Positions 7,039 through 11,468 of a stretch of DNA of 11,468 nt are shown in pieces. Below the pieces are notes generated by a model, which was not told where the DNA came from, ran no database searches, and was given only the letters and a program-made list of their open reading frames with translations. Origin of the DNA: an uncultured Treponema sp. (GTDB taxonomy: Bacteria; Spirochaetota; Spirochaetia; Treponematales; Treponemataceae). The stretch spans positions 1-11,468 of the forward strand of contig CALAUH010000022.1 in assembly GCA_937892225.1 (NCBI GenBank). Direction: 5' to 3'. How positions within the stretch are numbered: the stretch's first letter is position 1; the number at the start of each line of letters is the position of its first letter. A program made the position numbers and the translations under genes.

Positions 7039-8829
7039 CTAGTTACTAGAAAAGGCAATAACACCTTCTACTCCACCACGAGGGGCCATTTTTTCTTCGT
7101 CTATATTATTTGCTTTTGAACAAACGGCATAAACACCAGTACTGCCTTGAACTGCACAATATGCTATTGGAGAAGAACAACTTACAAAAGAATTTCCTTT
7201 ACAAGTTAATTTAGCACCTTCATCAGAAGTATTATGGATACAGAAAAGATATCTTTGATAATAAACATCTCTTCCTACTTCAACTTCCATTTCATCAGAA
7301 ACCTCATTGTTTTTAATAAGGATTTTAGATCCTCTGTTATTTCCTTCTGTAATATGGAAAATACCAAAACCTGGTTCACTGACTTTTTCACCTGCACCAT
7401 TTGTATAATCAACACGGGCACCACGAGCCATTGTATTACCAACAATATTAATTTCATTCATAGCAGGATTACTTTTACTAAAAGCAGTAGATGGAACAAC
7501 ATTTCTTGGATCATCTGCATTAAATATTACTACCTGTGCACAACCTGCTGTATCCAAAATACAATTCTTAAGATTAACATTCTTACCGGCTTCATCTACG
7601 ATAAAATGAATATTATTAAATTCAAAACGGCAGTTATCAAAATTAGCATTTTTACAATTTCTTATATATACACCGCCACCTGATTTTCTTAATTGAGTTC
7701 CATCAGTTTCTTTTAAACCATCGTCATAGCAGGCACCTGGTACCTTTGATTCAGTCATAAAAATAGAACGTTCATAAAATTTATAATTAACAAGATTTGT
7801 ATTAAATCTACATCCAGTTAATTTTAAATCTTCTACACCGTCTGCCCAGAATCCAAATCTATTAATACTGAAATATGAATTCTTTATATGTCCAACTTTT
7901 GAACCGTTACGAGCTCTAATTCCATATGTAAAAGCACAGAAAGAAGAATCATAAACTTTACCAATTGTTCCGCCTTCTAATACATCAATACCAGCATATG
8001 CATATGGATTAGGAAGTTTACTACCACCTGCAAGAAGATTTTCATAAGGAAAACCACCCTGATATTTACTGGAAGCACCATTTCCATAAGTTAATTTACC
8101 ATTTTCATCTCTTACAATTCCTATTACATCTGCAATAACACTTATACCTACTAAAGAAAGAGAAGCCCCTTTTTCAACAATAAATCCGGAAACTGGTCCA
8201 GCCACATTTCCCATTTTTGTACTCAAAATACTACCTATTTTTAATGAATTAAATACAAATCCATACTGAGCATTCTGATAGAAATCAGCATAAATACCTT
8301 CTGCTTCATCATATCCTTTTAAAAGAATCGTTTTTGTAATTGTGATTGGATCTTCGCAAGTATAAAGTCTGTCGATAAGAACAGTTTTTCCGTTTGCACA
8401 ATTGAAAATATTTTCTATTTCCTGATATGTGATAGGTTGAACCACAATGTTTTTTACTGTATGCATATTAACAGTAACTGGTGAAGTAGCAAAATGGAAC
8501 CAAGCTAAATCGATTTCGTCGTTGGCAATTTGACCGGAAAAAACACAGTTATAAAATGAAACAGTACCTTCCAATCTGGTATTATTAAAATTAATATTAC
8601 CGTTAGAGATACTACCACCAATAAAACGCAATATACAATTTTCAGGGACATTAAAATCTTTTCCCTGCAAATCAATTGCACCTTGAAAGTCGTAGATTGT
8701 ATTTTCGTCTACAACAGTTTCAAGAAAGTCGTCTGTAGGATTTATCTGAACAACATTCTTAAGTTGCACATCCTTACATGATGAAAATATTATTAAAATA
8801 AAACCTACAAGGAAAAATAACTTCTTCAT
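7039..8829 (-). CDS. Predicted surface lipoprotein with right-handed beta-helix, paralogue B
   Basis: 596 aa, first gene of a two-gene operon. Signal peptide MKKLFFLVGFILIIFSSC with likely lipidated Cys18. The N-terminal module (about 46-113) reads YDFQGAIDLQGKDFNVPENC, RFIGGSISNGNINFNNTRLEG, and GQIANDEIDLAWF, matching the same module of paralogue A. Region 147-172, GKTVLIDRLYTCEDPITITK plus ILLKGY, looks like the first coil of a pectate-lyase-type helix. Later coils include AFTYGIRARNGSKVGHIKNS (299-318) and LTGCRFNTN; the heptapeptide FTYGIRA is identical in both paralogues. The end is a Ser/Asn-rich tail ending VIAFSSN. A GAGG ribosome site lies just before the ATG. No catalytic site is recognised. 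Both proteins are probably exported and lipid-anchored; whether they face outwards cannot be told from sequence. Confidence 0.75.
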   Translation of the reverse strand: MKKLFFLVGFILIIFSSCKDVQLKNVVQINPTDDFLETVVDENTIYDFQGAIDLQGKDFNVPENCILRFIGGSISNGNINFNNTRLEGTVSFYNCVFSGQIANDEIDLAWFHFATSPVTVNMHTVKNIVVQPITYQEIENIFNCANGKTVLIDRLYTCEDPITITKTILLKGYDEAEGIYADFYQNAQYGFVFNSLKIGSILSTKMGNVAGPVSGFIVEKGASLSLVGISVIADVIGIVRDENGKLTYGNGASSKYQGGFPYENLLAGGSKLPNPYAYAGIDVLEGGTIGKVYDSSFCAFTYGIRARNGSKVGHIKNSYFSINRFGFWADGVEDLKLTGCRFNTNLVNYKFYERSIFMTESKVPGACYDDGLKETDGTQLRKSGGGVYIRNCKNANFDNCRFEFNNIHFIVDEAGKNVNLKNCILDTAGCAQVVIFNADDPRNVVPSTAFSKSNPAMNEINIVGNTMARGARVDYTNGAGEKVSEPGFGIFHITEGNNRGSKILIKNNEVSDEMEVEVGRDVYYQRYLFCIHNTSDEGAKLTCKGNSFVSCSSPIAYCAVQGSTGVYAVCSKANNIDEEKMAPRGGVEGVIAFSSN

Positions 8830-8859
8830 ATATTACCTCATTTTTCTTTGTATGCTTTA

Positions 8860-8889
8860 ATAATACAAGATATTTTTAAACTTAATCAA
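8860..8889 (-). promoter_or_regulatory. Predicted promoter of the beta-helix lipoprotein operon
   Basis: On the minus strand TTGATT (plus 8884-8889), an 18-base spacer and TATTAT (plus 8860-8865) form a -35/-10 pair. The start would be near 8853, giving a leader of about 23 bases with the GAGG ribosome site. It lies between this operon and the guaA terminator, so the lipoproteins appear to be transcribed independently of guaA. The rest of the 182-base gap holds only that terminator and A/T-rich sequence. Confidence 0.5.
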
Positions 8890-8940
8890 GCAAAGTTTTT
8901 TAGTAAAACCTTTAACCTTAAAAAAATAAAAATTTTCTTA

Positions 8941-8984
8941 TAAAAAAGCCTTTCTTTTTCAAACAAATGATTAAGAAAGGCTTT
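8941..8984 (-). terminator. Rho-independent terminator of guaA
   Basis: A perfect 12-bp inverted repeat, AAAGCCTTTCTT (8945-8956) and AAGAAAGGCTTT (8973-8984), encloses a 16-base loop. On the minus strand the stem is followed by a T-run (TTTTTTATAAG, counting the T's that close the stem). It lies 27 bases beyond the guaA stop, which is the right position and orientation. On the plus strand the trailing sequence (ATATAATATAG) has no T-run. Confidence 0.85.
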
Positions 8985-9011
8985 ATATAATATAGAATTA
9001 ACCGTGGTTAT

Positions 9012-9989
9012 TTATTCCCATTCGATTGTTCCAGTTGGTTTTGGAGTTAAATCATATAAAACACGATTAATTCCAAGAACTTCTGTAACAATTCTATTTA
9101 CGATTTTATTCAAAACTGCATATGGAATTTCTTCAATCGTTGCAGACATAGCATCTTTTGTATTAACTGCACGAATAACTACAAAATTTTCTACGCTTCG
9201 TAAATTATTTTTAATTCCAACAGATTTACAATCAGGAACAACTGTGAAATACTGCCATACTTTTCCTTCTAAACCTGCTTTTGCAAATTCCTCACGAAGG
9301 ATTGCATCAGATTCGCGAACTAATTCAAGACGTTCTCTGGTAATTGCACCTGTACAGCGAACACCAAGTCCTGGACCTGGGAATGGCTGACGGTAAACCA
9401 TATTATCTGGTAAACCAAGTGCTTTTCCTACAACACGAACTTCATCTTTAAATAGGAATTTAATCGGTTCAACAAGACCTTCAAAATGAATATCATCAGG
9501 AAGACCACCAACATTATGATGAGATTTTACAGGACCAGATTCAAGAATATCAGGATAAATAGTACCTTGAGCCAAAAAATCAACATCACTGGCTTTACGA
9601 GCTTCTTCTTCAAAAACACGGATAAATTCTTCACCGATAATTTTACGTTTCTTTTCAGGTTCAGCAACACCTTCTAGTTTGTTTAAAAATCTGTCTGTAG
9701 CATCAATATAAACTAAATTAGCATTCATCTGATTTTTAAAAACTTCTACAACCTGTTCAGGTTCACCTTTTCTTAAAAGTCCATGATTTACATGAACACA
9801 AACAAGATTCTGTCCAATTGCTTTTATAAGTAAAGCTGCTACTACAGAAGAATCTACACCACCAGATAAAGCTAACAATACTTTTTTGTTACCTACCTGT
9901 GCTTTAATTGCTGCAATCTGTTCATCAATAAAAGCCTTAGCAAGAGCTTCAGTAGTGATTCTCTCCATTGATTCAGGTCTTTTTTCCAT
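9012..9989 (-). CDS. guaA: GMP synthase ATP-pyrophosphatase subunit, no glutaminase domain
   Basis: Converts XMP to GMP with ATP and ammonia, last step of de novo GMP synthesis. 325 aa from the chosen start; bacterial GuaA is usually ~510-525 aa with an N-terminal class I glutamine amidotransferase domain of ~190 aa, which is absent. Present: PP-loop LALSGGVDSSVVAALL (39-54), RKIIGEEFIRVF (115-126), LAQGTIYPDILES (139-151), KSHHNVGGLPDD (155-166), the dimerisation domain beginning PFPGPGLGVRC (202-212), and the invariant C-terminus KPTGTIEWE (317-325). The start at 9989 has AGGAG (plus 9997-10001) seven bases upstream and a promoter immediately before it, so this is not a 5' truncation artefact. 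A longer in-frame start at 10037 lies upstream of the promoter -10 box and is unlikely. The layout equals the archaeal GuaAb subunit of split GMP synthases; it needs either free ammonia or a glutaminase encoded elsewhere (inference). Confidence 0.92.
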   Translation of the reverse strand: MEKRPESMERITTEALAKAFIDEQIAAIKAQVGNKKVLLALSGGVDSSVVAALLIKAIGQNLVCVHVNHGLLRKGEPEQVVEVFKNQMNANLVYIDATDRFLNKLEGVAEPEKKRKIIGEEFIRVFEEEARKASDVDFLAQGTIYPDILESGPVKSHHNVGGLPDDIHFEGLVEPIKFLFKDEVRVVGKALGLPDNMVYRQPFPGPGLGVRCTGAITRERLELVRESDAILREEFAKAGLEGKVWQYFTVVPDCKSVGIKNNLRSVENFVVIRAVNTKDAMSATIEEIPYAVLNKIVNRIVTEVLGINRVLYDLTPKPTGTIEWE

Positions 9990-10007
9990 TATGTTACTCC
10001 TGAATTC

Positions 10008-10037
10008 AGTATAACATATACAAAAAAATCTATTCAA
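10008..10037 (-). promoter_or_regulatory. Predicted extended -10 promoter of guaA
   Basis: On the minus strand TTGAAT (plus 10032-10037), an 18-base spacer and TATACT (plus 10008-10013), the latter preceded by TG one base upstream (TGTTATACT), an extended -10. The predicted start falls at about 10001, on the first base of AGGAG, leaving a leader of only about 12 bases. There is no room for a purine riboswitch. Confidence 0.6.
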
Positions 10038-10100
10038 TATTGATTTTTGATAATAATAAAGAATTCTTGTTTCGAAATTATCTATTAAAGTCTCGCTTTA

Positions 10101-10129
10101 TTGCTTACCATATATTAATTCATTATAAT
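10101..10129 (+). promoter_or_regulatory. Predicted promoter of the glutamine synthetase gene, leaderless
   Basis: TTGCTT (10101-10106), a 17-base spacer and a perfect TATAAT (10124-10129). Six bases separate the -10 box from the ATG at 10136, so +1 is expected at the start codon. No Shine-Dalgarno sequence occurs upstream of this ATG. The geometry is the same as that of the yhbY promoter in this window. Confidence 0.6.
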
Positions 10130-10135
10130 AAAATC

Positions 10136-11386
10136 ATGACAAACTTACCTGAATTATTTGGAAGCCTTGTATTTAATCAATCTGTGATGAAAAAAATGCT
10201 TCCATCAAAAATTTACAGTGCACTTATAAAAACAATGGAAACCGGTGCACCTCTTGATTTGGATTCAGCTAATCAAATTGCTGAAGCTATGAAAAATTGG
10301 GCAATTTCTAAAGGTGCCACTCACTATTCACACTGGTTCCAGCCTCTTTCAGGTATTACAGCAGAAAAACATGATTCATTTTTAACTCCAGCTGAAGAAG
10401 GCAAAATCATAATGTCTTTCAGTGGAAAAGAACTTATTAAAGGTGAACCAGATGCTTCTTCTTTTCCAAGCGGCGGAAAACGTTCGACTTTCGAAGCAAG
10501 AGGATACACAGTCTGGGATCCTACATCATATCCTTTTGTAAAAGACCACACTCTTTGTATACCTACAGCGTTCTGTTCTTACACAGGCGAAGCTTTGGAC
10601 AAAAAAACACCTCTTCTTCGCTCAATGGAAGCAATCAACGAACAGTCTTTAAGAATACTCAAACTTTTTGGTACTTCAGCAAATCACGTAACAACAACAA
10701 TGGGCCCTGAACAGGAATATTTCCTTGTTGATGAAAAACTTTATCAGCAGAGAAAAGACCTTAAGATGTGCGGACGAACACTCTTTGGTGCAAAACCGGT
10801 AAAAGGTCAGGAAATGGATGACCAGTATTTTGCTGCAATTAAACCACGCGTAATTAAATATATGGAAGAATTAAATTCTGAACTCTGGAAGCTCGGAATT
10901 TACTGTAAGACTGAACATAACGAAGCCGCTCCTGCTCAGCACGAAATGGCTCCAATTTTTACAACAACAAATCTAAGCGCAGACCAGAATCAGCTTACTA
11001 TGGAAATTATGAAAAAAGTAGGCATGAAACACGGACTTGCATGTCTTCTGCACGAAAAACCATTCAATGGTGTTAACGGCAGCGGTAAGCACAACAACTG
11101 GTCACTCAGCACAAACGAAGGCGTAAACCTTCTTGAACCGGGCGACACTCCACGAGAAAATGCACACTTCCTTCTTATTCTTGCTGCAGTAATTAAAGCT
11201 GTAGACGAACATCAGGATCTTCTTCGCATAAGTGTAGCAAGTGCAAGTAACGACAGACGTCTTGGCGGTTACGAAGCTCCTCCTGCAATCATCTCAATGT
11301 ATCTTGGTGACGAACTTCAGTCTGTATTGGATTCAATTGTCTCAATACTAGACTGTACATTCTGTATTTCATTTTTATTAGTTTAA
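10136..11386 (+). pseudogene. glnN: Type III glutamine synthetase, 3'-truncated
   Basis: ATP-dependent glutamate + ammonia to glutamine; the type III family is ~700 aa, while this frame is 416 aa and only about 401 residues look genuine. Seen: N-terminus MTNLPELFGSLVFNQSVM typical of the family; SHWFQPLSG (65-73); metal ligands in MGPEQEYFLVD (189-199); EHNEAAPAQHEMAP (260-273); NGSGKHNNWSL (314-324); NDRRLGGYEAPPAI (372-385). Homology ends after GDELQSVLDSI (391-401, near 11338). The remaining ILDCTFCISFLLV-type tail is unrelated and ends at TAA 11384-11386. The missing ~300 residues normally include the arginine/glutamate active-site segment ending the catalytic domain, so this product should be inactive. 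Other frames past 11339 do not restore homology, so a simple frameshift is excluded. The start at 10136 fits the family and the promoter; an in-frame ATG at 10040 lies upstream of the promoter. Confidence 0.85.
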
Positions 11387-11468
11387 TAGGTTTTCAATTT
11401 TTTTCCAACAATCAGGACATAGGTGATATTCTTTATTAATTTTTTCAAGATAAGTATCACCATCCATA
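11339..11468. mobile_element. Probable end of an inserted element or rearranged segment
   Basis: From about 11339 to the right edge the sequence is unrelated to the rest of the glutamine synthetase gene, is visibly more AT-rich than the 400 bases before it, and carries a convergent gene fragment. No terminal inverted repeat, transposase or integrase can be seen in these 130 bases. Prophage, transposon, genome rearrangement or a mis-joined assembly all remain possible; the insertion reading is an inference. Confidence 0.45.
11378..11468 (-). CDS. C-terminal fragment of a protein with a CPDC zinc-ribbon-like motif
   Basis: A minus-strand frame enters from the right edge and ends with TAA at plus 11378-11380. 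The last 29 visible residues run from an ATG at 11467, MDGDTYLEKINKEYHLCPDC followed by WKKIENLLN. The C-x-x-C followed by a basic/hydrophobic helix resembles the second half of small zinc ribbons common in phage and mobile-element proteins. The first cysteine pair would lie outside the window, so the visible ATG is probably internal. Its end overlaps the truncated glutamine synthetase frame by 9 bases. I cannot name the family. Confidence 0.5.
   Translation of the reverse strand, partial: MDGDTYLEKINKEYHLCPDCWKKIENLLN

Noticed and set aside
7234..7683. 149-codon open frame on the plus strand, antisense to lipoprotein B
   Set aside because: Low-complexity Ile/Thr/Ser-rich translation produced by the complement of a real coding frame; no start signals and no family resemblance.
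9990..10037. N-terminal extension of guaA
   Set aside because: It would run through the -10 box and the AGGAG site; the ATG at 9989 is spaced correctly from that site.
10040..10135. N-terminal extension of the glutamine synthetase from an upstream in-frame ATG
   Set aside because: The 32 extra residues do not resemble the family, the ATG has no ribosome site, and the -35/-10 promoter lies inside the extension. MTNLPELFG at 10136 is the normal family start.
10002..10135. Purine riboswitch or long regulatory leader between guaA and glnN
   Set aside because: Predicted starts leave only about 12 bases of leader for guaA and none for glnN.
11342..11356. GTCT...AGAC small inverted repeat as a mobile-element end
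   Set aside because: A 4-bp stem in a 15-base stretch is expected by chance; no longer terminal repeat could be found within the window.
11339..11468. A simple frameshift as the cause of the glutamine synthetase truncation
   Set aside because: All three forward frames after 11339 were read: one stops at once, and the others give no residues typical of the type III C-terminal region.

Overview
The window is AT-rich, bacterial and gene-dense. It most likely comes from a host-associated spirochaete close to Treponema, though this is inference. The promoters I can pick out have sigma-70-like -35/-10 boxes and many genes have AGGAG-type ribosome sites, which argues against Bacteroidetes. Two lipoproteins carry lipoboxes with Phe at -3, which spirochaetes tolerate. 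The gene set is also compatible: type III glutamine synthetase, a free-standing MetH reactivation domain, and an endonuclease III close to the Gram-negative type.

Positions 1-2185 (+): the tail of an unidentified gene overlaps nth (endonuclease III). An HD-domain phosphohydrolase follows, then yhbY (CRM-domain ribosome-associated protein) from its own promoter, apparently as a leaderless mRNA. Positions 2182-2787 (-): a stand-alone cobalamin-dependent methionine synthase activation domain meets yhbY tail to tail with a 4-bp stop overlap. Positions 2914-5259 (+): uppP (undecaprenyl-diphosphatase) and a fused NnrE/NnrD NAD(P)HX repair enzyme form a tight operon.

Positions 5266-8829 (-): two paralogous predicted lipoproteins with a right-handed beta-helix architecture form a two-gene operon with its own promoter. 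They are the accessory part of the window. Their shared N-terminal module resembles one I associate with gut Bacteroidales surface proteins.

Positions 8941-11468: a strong terminator closes a minus-strand GMP synthase gene that holds only the ATP-pyrophosphatase and dimerisation domains, with no glutaminase domain. Divergent from it is a type III glutamine synthetase, again from an apparently leaderless promoter. This gene is broken: homology stops near 11339 and the frame ends within 50 bases in unrelated AT-rich DNA. A convergent gene fragment with a CPDC motif enters from the right edge. The simplest reading is that a mobile element or prophage has inserted into the glutamine synthetase gene and that its end lies in the last ~130 bases.

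The main points of interest are the interrupted glutamine synthetase, the glutaminase-less GMP synthase beside it, the two leaderless promoters with identical geometry, and the tandem beta-helix lipoproteins. I saw no CRISPR array, tRNA, rRNA or complete insertion sequence.
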